Shown here: in pieces, positions 10,767 to 19,324 of the stretch | Layout of the letters: the number at the start of each line of letters is the position of its first letter | Position numbering within the stretch: the first letter of the stretch is position 1 | Source: Paludibacter sp. | GTDB taxonomy: Bacteria > Bacteroidota > Bacteroidia > Bacteroidales > Paludibacteraceae | Direction of reading: 5' to 3' | Length of the DNA stretch: 46,126 bases | Assembly: GCA_030653695.1 (NCBI GenBank) | Contig: JAURYY010000279.1 | Location: 1-46,126 of the forward strand | Notes under the pieces: generated by a model | The model's database searches: none | What the model was told of the DNA's origin: nothing | Seen by the model: only the letters and a program-made list of their open reading frames with translations | Translations under genes and position numbers: made by a program

Positions 10767-10809
10767 AAAGTTACGAGTTACAAGGAAATAAGTAGACGGC
10801 AGCAAGCAA

Positions 10810-10823
10810 GGGGGCATGCCCCC
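10810..10823. repeat. GGGGGCATGCCCCC palindrome in the PadR leader
   Basis: Exact 14-bp palindrome. Confidence 0.8.
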
Positions 10824-10907
10824 AGGTACTCCTGAAGTAGTAAACGAGCAAACGGAAGAATTTATGAATGCCTCCTTTAACCTTCAAACTTTTCAAACTA
10901 TAAATAA

Positions 10908-11231
10908 ATGAACGCAGACAATATTAAATCGCAAATGCGCAAAGGTTACTTAGAATATTGCATACTGCTTATTCTGAGAAAAAAACCGGCGTATGCTTCC
11001 GATATAATTTCGGAACTGAAAGATGCCAAATTGATTGTGGTGGAAGGAACATTATATCCTTTGTTAACACGATTGAAAAATGGCGAATTGCTCGATTATC
11101 GCTGGGAGGAGTCGTTGCAGGGACCACCGCGTAAATACTACGAAATGACTCAACTTGGTCATGATTTTTTGGAAGAACTCGAAACTGCCTGGTACGAAAT
11201 AAATCAGGTAGTGAATAAAATTAAGGAGTGA
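10908..11231 (+). CDS. PadR family transcriptional regulator
   Basis: 107 aa: KGYLEYCILLILRKKPAYASDIISELKDAKLIVVEGTLYPLLTRLKNGELLDYRWEESLQGPPRKYYEMTQLG. Confidence 0.95.
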   Translation: MNADNIKSQMRKGYLEYCILLILRKKPAYASDIISELKDAKLIVVEGTLYPLLTRLKNGELLDYRWEESLQGPPRKYYEMTQLGHDFLEELETAWYEINQVVNKIKE

Positions 11232-11320
11232 ATATAATGAATAATTAGTAAAAAAATCTTATTGGAACAATTGCTAAACAAACAGAGAAACAAACAGAAA
11301 CAATTTTAATATTATATAAA

Positions 11321-12994
11321 ATGAAAAAGACATTAACCGCAAATTTAAACAACATCGTTTTTCACATCGATGATGATGCATTTGATAAGTTGCAAAATTA
11401 TCTTGCTGATGTTGAGCGACATTTGTCGGAAGATGAAAAACGAGAAGTAATGAACGACATTGAGGCGCGTATTGCCGAACTTTTCACTGAACGTCTCCAG
11501 AAAAATAAAAATGTTGTCAATATTGAAGATGTTGAAGTAATTATCAGCGTGCTTGGAAAACCCAGTCAGTTTGCCGGAAATGAAGATGAGGATGAAAAAA
11601 CCGAATCGCCAAAATCGGATAAAAAGAAAACACGTCATTTTTACCGTGATCCCGAAAATGCAATTCTCGGTGGAGTAGCTTCGGGCATTTCAGCTTATTT
11701 CGGGTGGGATGTTACTTGGGTGCGTATCGCATTGGTGGTGCTTACCCTGATTAGTGTCGGAAATATGGTGCTTATTTATTTATTGGTCTGGATTATTGCA
11801 CCCAGAGCTACTACTGCTTCGCAACGCTTAGAAATGCAAGGTGAAGATGTTACAGTTGAAAGTATTAAAGAAGAAATTAAAAATGTAAAGAATTTCGTTG
11901 AGAGTGAGAAATTTAAACAAAATGCTTCCAATTTTGGAGAAAAGTTTGTGGATCTTACACGGGGATTTTTCAAGATTATTTTCGGATTTCTCGGTGCTAT
12001 ATTTGGATTTATAGGGATGATAATTGTTGGCGTGTTAATTCTTGCGCTATTAGTACTCATTTTTAATCCGGGTGTGATCAATGGCTTTTCACCCGAAATA
12101 ATGGCAAACTGGGCTTTCCTAACTCCCGAAAAAGGTGTTATGTTGATTATTTCTTTGCTTTTAGTCATTGGTTGTCCTATTTTTATGCTCATTTACTGGA
12201 TTATCCAATTGGTTTCGGGACGTCGGGATATTTCGCATACTACCTCGATAGTTGCGCTTATACTTTGGATGGCCGGACTGTTTATGTTCTACAGCGTTGG
12301 TGCTAAAACCATTATCAATTGGCGCAATTCTGACTATCCTTTTTCAATCCGATTTCACGACCCCGATTCACCTAAGGTAGATGAAAACAGAATTTGTGGC
12401 AATTTTTCTGAAATAGAAATTTCGGGCAATATTGAACTTACTTTAATACAAGACTCTGTACAACAAATTGTTGTGAATGCGCCACAGGATGTATTGTCGG
12501 GAGTAATTACCAAAGTTGAAAATGGAAAGTTAAAAATTTATTCCGAAAATTTATTTTTCGATAATGCTATTAAAGTTACGGTTCACAAAGATTCGGTATT
12601 TAGCTTTGAAGCCAACGGAGCATCGAAAATTATTGCTGATACACCTTTTTATGCATCGAAACTTAATTTGAAATTAAGTGGTGCAAGTCAGGCCAAAATG
12701 GATGTGGTCATAAAAAATGCTACCGATATTGATATTAATGGTGCTTCTCATGCCGAAATCAGAGGAACCACAGTTTCAGGTAAATATAATTTGTCGGGTG
12801 CCAGCAAGTTAAATGCGGATGAGTTGAGGGCTGCGAAAGTGAAAGTTGAAGCATCGGGAGCAAGTAAAGCCAATGTGTATGCTTTCGAAAGTGTGGATGC
12901 TAATGCAAGCGGTGCCAGTTCCATTAATTGCGTTGGTAGCCCAAAAAATGTGGATAAATCGGATAGTGGAGCATCGCGTGTGAATATAAGATAA
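11321..12994 (+). CDS. PspC domain protein with C-terminal head-GIN (DUF2807) domain
   Basis: 557 aa: PspC segment (FYRDPENAILGGVASGISAYFGWDVTWVRIALVVLTLISVGNMVLIYLLVWIIAP), TM helices, then beta-helix-like SGASKxx repeats. Confidence 0.88.
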   Translation: MKKTLTANLNNIVFHIDDDAFDKLQNYLADVERHLSEDEKREVMNDIEARIAELFTERLQKNKNVVNIEDVEVIISVLGKPSQFAGNEDEDEKTESPKSDKKKTRHFYRDPENAILGGVASGISAYFGWDVTWVRIALVVLTLISVGNMVLIYLLVWIIAPRATTASQRLEMQGEDVTVESIKEEIKNVKNFVESEKFKQNASNFGEKFVDLTRGFFKIIFGFLGAIFGFIGMIIVGVLILALLVLIFNPGVINGFSPEIMANWAFLTPEKGVMLIISLLLVIGCPIFMLIYWIIQLVSGRRDISHTTSIVALILWMAGLFMFYSVGAKTIINWRNSDYPFSIRFHDPDSPKVDENRICGNFSEIEISGNIELTLIQDSVQQIVVNAPQDVLSGVITKVENGKLKIYSENLFFDNAIKVTVHKDSVFSFEANGASKIIADTPFYASKLNLKLSGASQAKMDVVIKNATDIDINGASHAEIRGTTVSGKYNLSGASKLNADELRAAKVKVEASGASKANVYAFESVDANASGASSINCVGSPKNVDKSDSGASRVNIR

Positions 12995-13017
12995 TTGTCC
13001 ATTTTAAATAAATAGTG

Positions 13018-13050
13018 AAACCCGCTTTGCTATACACAAAGTGGGTTTTT
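13018..13050. terminator. Intrinsic terminator between convergent genes
   Basis: AAACCCGCTTTG...CAAAGTGGGTTTTT stem followed by a T-tract. Confidence 0.75.
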
Positions 13051-13245
13051 CTTATTCCCCTTTAGTATCTTATCTTTCAAATTCGTGTATTTTTTGGCAC
13101 AATATTCAAATATCTATCAAAATATCAGTCATTTAAAGTGCAATAAAAATCCAAGAAATATCAGTCTTTATTTGTGTGAATTTGCGTAATTTGCGTTCTG
13201 CATCTTTGGTTCTGGCTTGTCCAGATTAGGGGTTAGGGGTTTTCA

Positions 13246-16125
13246 TTACTCCCAATCACTTGTTGGTTTGCAAGTACACATCAAATTCCTGTCGCCAAAC
13301 GCATTATCCACTCGCGCTACATTTACCCAGAATTTATTTTCGGCTACCCAACTTGTAGGATAAGCAGCTTTTGTTCGGGTGTACGGATGATTCCATTCAT
13401 CGGAAACAATTGTATATTCGGGGTGTGGCGCGTTTAGCAGTACATTATCAGTTTTGTCGGATGTTCCGTTTTCTACTTCTTTAATTTCGGTATAAATCTG
13501 CAACATGGCTTCCGCAAAACGGTCGAGTTCTGCCAGCGATTCACTTTCGGTGGGTTCTATCATCAATGTACCCGGCACCGGAAACGATAAAGTAGGAGCG
13601 TGGAAACCATAATCAATCAGCCGTTTGGCAATATCAGTTTCGGTAATTCCTGCAGTTGCTTTAAAGTTTCGACATTCTAAAATCAGTTCGTGGCCTACAC
13701 GTCCGTTTTCGCCTTTGTAAAGTACTCCGTAACTATCCATCAGGCGTGCTGCTAAATAATTAGCATTGAGTATGGCATATTTTGTTGAAGCGGTAAGTCC
13801 TTCTTCGCCCAACATGCGAATATATCCGTACGTAATGGGTAAAACGCCGGCACTACCGTAAGGAGCAGATGAAACCGTATTCAACCCATTTTCTTTACTT
13901 GGTAAAAATGGGATTAAATGTGCTGCCACACAAATAGGCCCCACTCCCGGACCTCCGCCACCATGAGGAATGGCGAAAGTTTTATGCAAATTAAGATGAC
14001 ACACATCGGCTCCGATTTTTCCCGGATTTGTTAAACCAACCTGTGCATTCATATTGGCGCCATCTAAGTAAACCTGTCCGCCATTTCGATGAATTATATC
14101 GCACATTTCTTTTATTTGTGTTTCAAAAATTCCGTGTGTCGAAGGGTATGTAATCATACAGCCCAACAAATTATTTGTGTTTGATTCTGCTTTTTCCTTC
14201 CAATCGGTCAAGTCGGTATTTCCCCCTTCATCGCATTTCACTACCACAATATTTAGTCCCGCTTGTGCTGCCGAAGCCGGATTTGTGCCATGAGCCGAAG
14301 ATGGGATTAACACAATATTGCGTTCGGTTTGTCCGAGCGAATTAAAATATTCTTTTATACACATTAACCCTGCAAATTCGCCGGCAGCTCCCGAGTTGGG
14401 TTGAAGACTACATGCATCAAAGCCTGTTATTTCTGATAAATAATTTTCCAAATCAGCAATCAATTGGTTGTAACCTTCTGTTTGATTGTTGGGAGCAAGC
14501 GGATGAATGCTGTTAAATTCGGGACGACTTAGCGGAAGCATTTCCGCTGCTGCATTCAGTTTCATGGTGCACGAGCCGAGCGAAATCATCGAATGTGTAA
14601 GTGAAATATCGCGGCGTTCAAGTCTTTTGATATAGCGCATCATTTCTGTTTCGCTGTGGTAACGGCTGAAGACTTCGTAAGTCAGGTAATCGGTTTTTCG
14701 TTCAAAACTTTCATGAAACGATTGTAGTCCTTCAATATCGAGTTCTTCGGCAAAAACAGCGTTATTTATTGCTGCCGTGGCAAAGATTTCAATCAGGGTA
14801 TTTACATCATCAATATCGGTTGTTTCGTCGAAACTGATGCTTATTTCACCTGTTTCGAAATAATGGAAATTGACTTGGTATTCTAATGCAATTTTTTTGA
14901 AATCTTCCACCGAAACTTCTTCGGGTAAACTAATTTTCAATGTATCGAAAAAGTTTTCGTTTTCCTGTGTAAATCCGTAAACCGGAAGTATTTCGTTTAT
15001 ATAGGTAGCAATGGAATGAATGCGTTGCGCTATTTTTTTTATTCCTTCTGTTCCGTGATAAACGGTGTACATGCCTGCCATCGAAGCTAATAGTGCCTGA
15101 GCCGTACAAATATTTGAAGTTGCTTTTTCGCGTTTAATGTGTTGCTCACGTGTTTGAAGCGCCATACGAAGCGCAGGTTTTCCGTTTGCATCTTTGCTGA
15201 TGCCGATAATGCGCCCCGGAACATCGCGTTTAAACTCATCGCGGGTTGCAAAATAAGCAGCCGATGGACCACCAAAGTTCATAGGAATTCCCCAGCGTTG
15301 TGTTGAGCCAAAGGCTATGTCGGCACCCCAGTCGCCCGGAGGGGTGAGCAGTGCAAGGCTGAGAATGTCGGCTGCAACAGCCACTTTGCAGTGGGCAGCA
15401 TGGGCGGCGTTTACAAAAACGGCATAGTTTTCAATATTTCCGTCCGAATTTGGATACTGAACTATTGCCCCGAAATGGTTGATTGTAAATTTGCATGTAG
15501 CGAAATTTCCTATTTCAAGTGTAATTCCCTGAACGTTGGTGCGGGTTTTTAGTACCGCTAATGTTTGTGGATAAATATTATTATCAACAAAAAGCACATT
15601 TGCTCCCGCTTTTACCTGTTCGCGGCTGCGCAGGTTAAACATCATGGTGGCGGCTTCGGCGGCAGCTGTAGCTTCATCGAGCAGCGAAGCATTGGCAAGC
15701 GGAAGTCCCGTGAAATCGGAAACTGCAGTTTGGAAATTCAACAACGCTTCGAGCCGTCCTTGCGAAATTTCAGCCTGATAAGGAGTATATGAAGTGTACC
15801 ACGAAGGATTTTCGAAAATATTGCGTTGAATAACAGCCGGGGTACAAGTGTCGTACCAGCCTTGTCCGATATACGAAGTGAAAATCTTGTTTTTTGAACC
15901 AATTTCGGCTATATGTTCTGCATACTGACGCTCTGATAGAGCTTCGGGAAGTTCTATCGGGTTTTCGATCCTGATATTGAGTGGAATGGTCTGTTCAATT
16001 AATTCATCGAGCGATTCTACGCCTATGGTTTGAAGCATAAATGCTTCATCTTTTTCCGAAATGCCAATGTGTCTGTCTTTTAACATATCCTTCATGAAGT
16101 GGAAAATTATATGATTTAAGAACAC
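13246..16125 (-). CDS. gcvP: Glycine dehydrogenase (decarboxylating), P-protein; start probably 16095
   Basis: Full-length P-protein: DRHIGISEKDEAFML near N-terminus, PLP-lysine region HLNLHKTFAIPHGGGGPGVGPI. MKDMLKDRHIG is a more plausible start than the ORF start. Confidence 0.96.
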   Translation of the reverse strand: MFLNHIIFHFMKDMLKDRHIGISEKDEAFMLQTIGVESLDELIEQTIPLNIRIENPIELPEALSERQYAEHIAEIGSKNKIFTSYIGQGWYDTCTPAVIQRNIFENPSWYTSYTPYQAEISQGRLEALLNFQTAVSDFTGLPLANASLLDEATAAAEAATMMFNLRSREQVKAGANVLFVDNNIYPQTLAVLKTRTNVQGITLEIGNFATCKFTINHFGAIVQYPNSDGNIENYAVFVNAAHAAHCKVAVAADILSLALLTPPGDWGADIAFGSTQRWGIPMNFGGPSAAYFATRDEFKRDVPGRIIGISKDANGKPALRMALQTREQHIKREKATSNICTAQALLASMAGMYTVYHGTEGIKKIAQRIHSIATYINEILPVYGFTQENENFFDTLKISLPEEVSVEDFKKIALEYQVNFHYFETGEISISFDETTDIDDVNTLIEIFATAAINNAVFAEELDIEGLQSFHESFERKTDYLTYEVFSRYHSETEMMRYIKRLERRDISLTHSMISLGSCTMKLNAAAEMLPLSRPEFNSIHPLAPNNQTEGYNQLIADLENYLSEITGFDACSLQPNSGAAGEFAGLMCIKEYFNSLGQTERNIVLIPSSAHGTNPASAAQAGLNIVVVKCDEGGNTDLTDWKEKAESNTNNLLGCMITYPSTHGIFETQIKEMCDIIHRNGGQVYLDGANMNAQVGLTNPGKIGADVCHLNLHKTFAIPHGGGGPGVGPICVAAHLIPFLPSKENGLNTVSSAPYGSAGVLPITYGYIRMLGEEGLTASTKYAILNANYLAARLMDSYGVLYKGENGRVGHELILECRNFKATAGITETDIAKRLIDYGFHAPTLSFPVPGTLMIEPTESESLAELDRFAEAMLQIYTEIKEVENGTSDKTDNVLLNAPHPEYTIVSDEWNHPYTRTKAAYPTSWVAENKFWVNVARVDNAFGDRNLMCTCKPTSDWE

Positions 16126-16347
16126 AAAAGTAGCTTTTTCATTTCAAATACAAGCAGTTTCTCAGCTAAAAGATTACAATTGTACGTGACAATGGCACTA
16201 AGGTTTCAACATGAAATTTTTTTAAAAATATTATTGCAAAATGAAATAATTTGTATTGATTTAGAAATAATTTTTGTTTTCCGAAAAATAAACACAAGAA
16301 AACAAAAAAATATTTTTCAGATATAAAACCTTTTAAACAAAAAAATT

Positions 16348-16370
16348 GTTTGTCTTGTCAATCGACAAAC
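16348..16370. repeat. GTTTGTC-9nt-GACAAAC hairpin upstream of pdxH
   Basis: 7-bp perfect stem 23 nt before the ATG. Confidence 0.4.
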
Positions 16371-16392
16371 CCTCAAACTCTTCAAATTAAAT

Positions 16393-17025
16393 ATGCTACG
16401 CGATATTCGAAAACAATATAATTTTGGAACATTAAATGAAAATGATGTTTTGCAAAATCCTTTCGAGCAGTTTAAGATATGGCTACACGAAGCCATCTTA
16501 AAAGAACAACCTGAACCAACGGTCATGGTACTTTCAACTGTTGACGAACATTTACAGCCACACTCGCGGGTTGTTTTGCTAAAAGAATTAACTGATGAGG
16601 GTTTTATTTTTTATACGAATTACGAAGGAAATAAAGTAAATCAAATGGCGAGAAATAACCATGTTTCACTATTGTTTTTTTGGCAAACGGTCGAACGACA
16701 AGTCAGAATTACCGGAGTGGCTGAAAAAAGCGATGAAAAAGCAGCTGAAGAATATTTTAAATCACGTCCGATAGAGAGTCAATTGGGAGCATGGGCTTCA
16801 CCACAAAGCAGGATAATTGAAAACCATGAAGTGTTAGAACAACGTTTTGAAGAATTTAAAAATAAATTCGGTAACAACATTCCCAAGCCACCGCATTGGG
16901 GAGGTTATTTGGTTCGTCCTCTGACTTTTGAATTTTGGCAGGGAAGACCGAATCGCTTGCACGATAGATTGTATTTTTCAAAAGACGAAAATGAAACATG
17001 GAAAATAGATAGATTGGCGCCTTAA
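16393..17025 (+). CDS. pdxH: Pyridoxamine 5'-phosphate oxidase
   Basis: 210 aa: RVVLLKELTDEGFIFYTNYEGNK, SRPIESQLGAWASPQS, FEFWQGRPNRLHDR. Confidence 0.96.
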   Translation: MLRDIRKQYNFGTLNENDVLQNPFEQFKIWLHEAILKEQPEPTVMVLSTVDEHLQPHSRVVLLKELTDEGFIFYTNYEGNKVNQMARNNHVSLLFFWQTVERQVRITGVAEKSDEKAAEEYFKSRPIESQLGAWASPQSRIIENHEVLEQRFEEFKNKFGNNIPKPPHWGGYLVRPLTFEFWQGRPNRLHDRLYFSKDENETWKIDRLAP

Positions 17026-17088
17026 GCAATTATGTTTTAGTAAGAATGTTAAATAATAGATTATAAGTGTATTGTAAATAATAAATGT

Positions 17089-17104
17089 CCCGATAGCTAT
17101 CGGG
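17089..17104. repeat. CCCGATAGCTATCGGG palindrome
   Basis: Exact 16-bp palindrome. Confidence 0.9.
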
Positions 17105-17119
17105 ATGGTAAATAATGGT

Positions 17120-17127
17120 TATCTTTG
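17120..17127 (+). promoter_or_regulatory. -7 box TATCTTTG for the DEAD-box helicase
   Basis: TATCTTTGCACTC, 25 nt before the ATG at 17152. Confidence 0.6.
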
Positions 17128-17151
17128 CACTCAAATTCAAATCATTATCCA

Positions 17152-18486
17152 ATGCAATTTTCCGATTTCAATATCAATTCGGCTTTACTTAATGCTCTCA
17201 GCGATTTAAATATTACTCAGCCCACAACCATTCAGGAAAAAGCTTTTCCGGTGATTATGTCGGGTCGCGATATGGTTGGAATTGCTCAGACCGGAACCGG
17301 CAAAACCATTTCGTATTTACTTCCCTGTTTGCGTCAGTGGAAATTTACGAAAGAGAAAACCCCTACCATTCTGGTTGTTGTACCAACGCGTGAACTTGTT
17401 TTGCAGGTGGTCGATGATGTTGAAAGTCTTGCAAAATATATGAATATTAGGGTGGCTGGAGTTTATGGTGGTGTAAATATGATTCAGCAAACCCCACTGT
17501 TAACAGCGGGTTTGGATGTGCTTGTGGCTACACCCGGACGCTTACTCGACTTTGCTTTAAACGGAACGTTGAAACTTCGTTCGGTAAAACGATTTATAAT
17601 CGACGAAGTGGACGAAATGCTGAGTTTGGGTTTCCGTCATCAGTTGGTTCGCATCATCGATTTGCTGCCTACCAAACGCCAGAACCTTATGTTTTCGGCA
17701 ACCATAACCGATGAGTTAAAAACTTTTATAGCCGATTTTTTTACCGATCCACTCGAAATTGAAGCTGCCCGTACCGGTACCCCCCTCGAAAATATTAAAC
17801 AAGCAGGCATAAAAGTGCCTAATTTCAATACGAAAATTAATTTACTCGAATTTCTATTGAAAACCCATCCCGAATTTGCCAAGGTGTTGGTTTTTGTATC
17901 GACCAAGAAATTAGCTGATGATGTGTATGAAAGAATCTCGCCCCAATTTCCTGACAGCATCGGAATTATTCACTCCAATAAATCACAAAACTTCCGATTC
18001 GAGGCATTCAGATCGTTTAATGCCAATGAATCAAGGGTGTTAATTGCAACAGATTTAGTGGCACGAGGTCTCGATTTCGATGACATAACACACGTAGTTA
18101 ATTTCGATATTCCCGAAGTTCCCGAAAATTACATGCATCGCATCGGGCGCACAGGTCGCGCCGACAAAAAAGGGGTAGCACTGACTTTTATTACCCGGAG
18201 CGATGCGGAAACAAGAAAGAGCATCGAAGAATTGATGGGATGTAAAATTCAGGCAATGAAAATGCCCGAAGAAGTTGTTGTTTCGACTGAACTGACCGAA
18301 TATGAAATTACACCGGTGGTGATGAAAAATGTACTCGTTAAAACACCGAAAGTTGTAGAAGGTGGTGCTGCTTTTCACGAAAAAAAAGACAAGAACAAGA
18401 AAGTGAATATGAAAGTGCGAAGGGCAGAGTCCATGCGAAATAAATATGGAAAAGCCAAAACCCGCGGACAAAAGAAATCAAAATAA
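17152..18486 (+). CDS. DEAD/DEAH-box RNA helicase
   Basis: AQTGTGKT, PTRELVLQV, DEVDEML (variant motif II), SAT, HRIGRTGRADKKG, basic C-terminus. Start moved to M at 17152. Confidence 0.94.
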   Translation: MQFSDFNINSALLNALSDLNITQPTTIQEKAFPVIMSGRDMVGIAQTGTGKTISYLLPCLRQWKFTKEKTPTILVVVPTRELVLQVVDDVESLAKYMNIRVAGVYGGVNMIQQTPLLTAGLDVLVATPGRLLDFALNGTLKLRSVKRFIIDEVDEMLSLGFRHQLVRIIDLLPTKRQNLMFSATITDELKTFIADFFTDPLEIEAARTGTPLENIKQAGIKVPNFNTKINLLEFLLKTHPEFAKVLVFVSTKKLADDVYERISPQFPDSIGIIHSNKSQNFRFEAFRSFNANESRVLIATDLVARGLDFDDITHVVNFDIPEVPENYMHRIGRTGRADKKGVALTFITRSDAETRKSIEELMGCKIQAMKMPEEVVVSTELTEYEITPVVMKNVLVKTPKVVEGGAAFHEKKDKNKKVNMKVRRAESMRNKYGKAKTRGQKKSK

Positions 18487-18515
18487 ATACTTTGAAAAAT
18501 ACATAGTTTGTCGAG

Positions 18516-18543
18516 TCGGATTTCTTAGCTGCAAAGAAATCCG
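18516..18543 (+). terminator. Hairpin downstream of the helicase gene
   Basis: TCGGATTTCTT...AAGAAATCCGA stem, then AT-rich tract. Confidence 0.6.
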
Positions 18544-18933
18544 ATTTATATTACAATCCTTTTTACTTCCTACCACGCTGTATAACTCCGAATTATTTTC
18601 TGCACAATGTTCAACCTAATGACAAAGTGAAAATTGTGTTCCAATTATAAAGTTCGTTCTTATAAAAAACATTCATTCTTTCATTGAAAAATTTGTATTT
18701 TTTTAAATGACTCATGCCCCTGCTTTTTCCTCCTGTTTTATTGTAATACCTCTTTATTTTCATATTGTTTTAAATAAATTTTACAGACTAATCATTGTGT
18801 GTTTGCTGGTTTATTTGTCTGCCAGTATTCTATCTAATTATTTTGTTCTTAAAATATTTTACATTATTTCTACTTTTGGACTTTAATAATTCTCACGTTG
18901 TATGTAAAATATAATAAAAGACATTAGAACCAT

Positions 18934-19020
18934 CCCGATAGACTTCGGCGTGAGCTCAGTTGAACGCTCAGTCGAACGCTATCGGGACAAGAATAATCCC
19001 GATTCCCGATAGCTATCGGG
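18934..19020. repeat. Composite palindromic repeat cluster
   Basis: CCCGATAG (18934-18941) and CTATCGGG (18979-18986) separated by a 37-nt insert with two CTCAGTYGAACG units, followed by an intact CCCGATAGCTATCGGG at 19005-19020. Confidence 0.8.
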
Positions 19021-19268
19021 ACGGGACAAAACGCAATATATCAAACATATACAAAATTCAAAGTGTATGTTATATATGACGTTTATTATAATAGTTTTTA
19101 GGAAAAGAATGTTTGAAAATATATAAATATTTTTGTTTTATTACAAAAAATAAGAAATAAATTACGAATTTACACCAGAAAGTCCTAATTTCATGTTTAT
19201 AAACCATTTACATTTCCAATCGCATAGTGCTGAACTTACTTTCATATTTTATTCATTTCAATAATAAA

Positions 19269-19310
19269 AACGGGGACTTTTCTCTTGACGAAAAAAAGTC
19301 CCCGTTATAA
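19269..19310 (-). terminator. Intrinsic terminator of ppdK
   Basis: AACGGGGACTTTT...AAAAGTCCCCGTT stem with U-tract on the minus strand, directly past the ppdK stop. Confidence 0.8.
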
Positions 19311-19324
19311 AAAAATTTAACCTA

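Noticed and set aside
19029-19085. CATATAC...GTATG inverted repeat upstream of the ppdK terminator
   Set aside because: Imperfect and in highly AT-rich DNA; not distinguishable from chance by eye.
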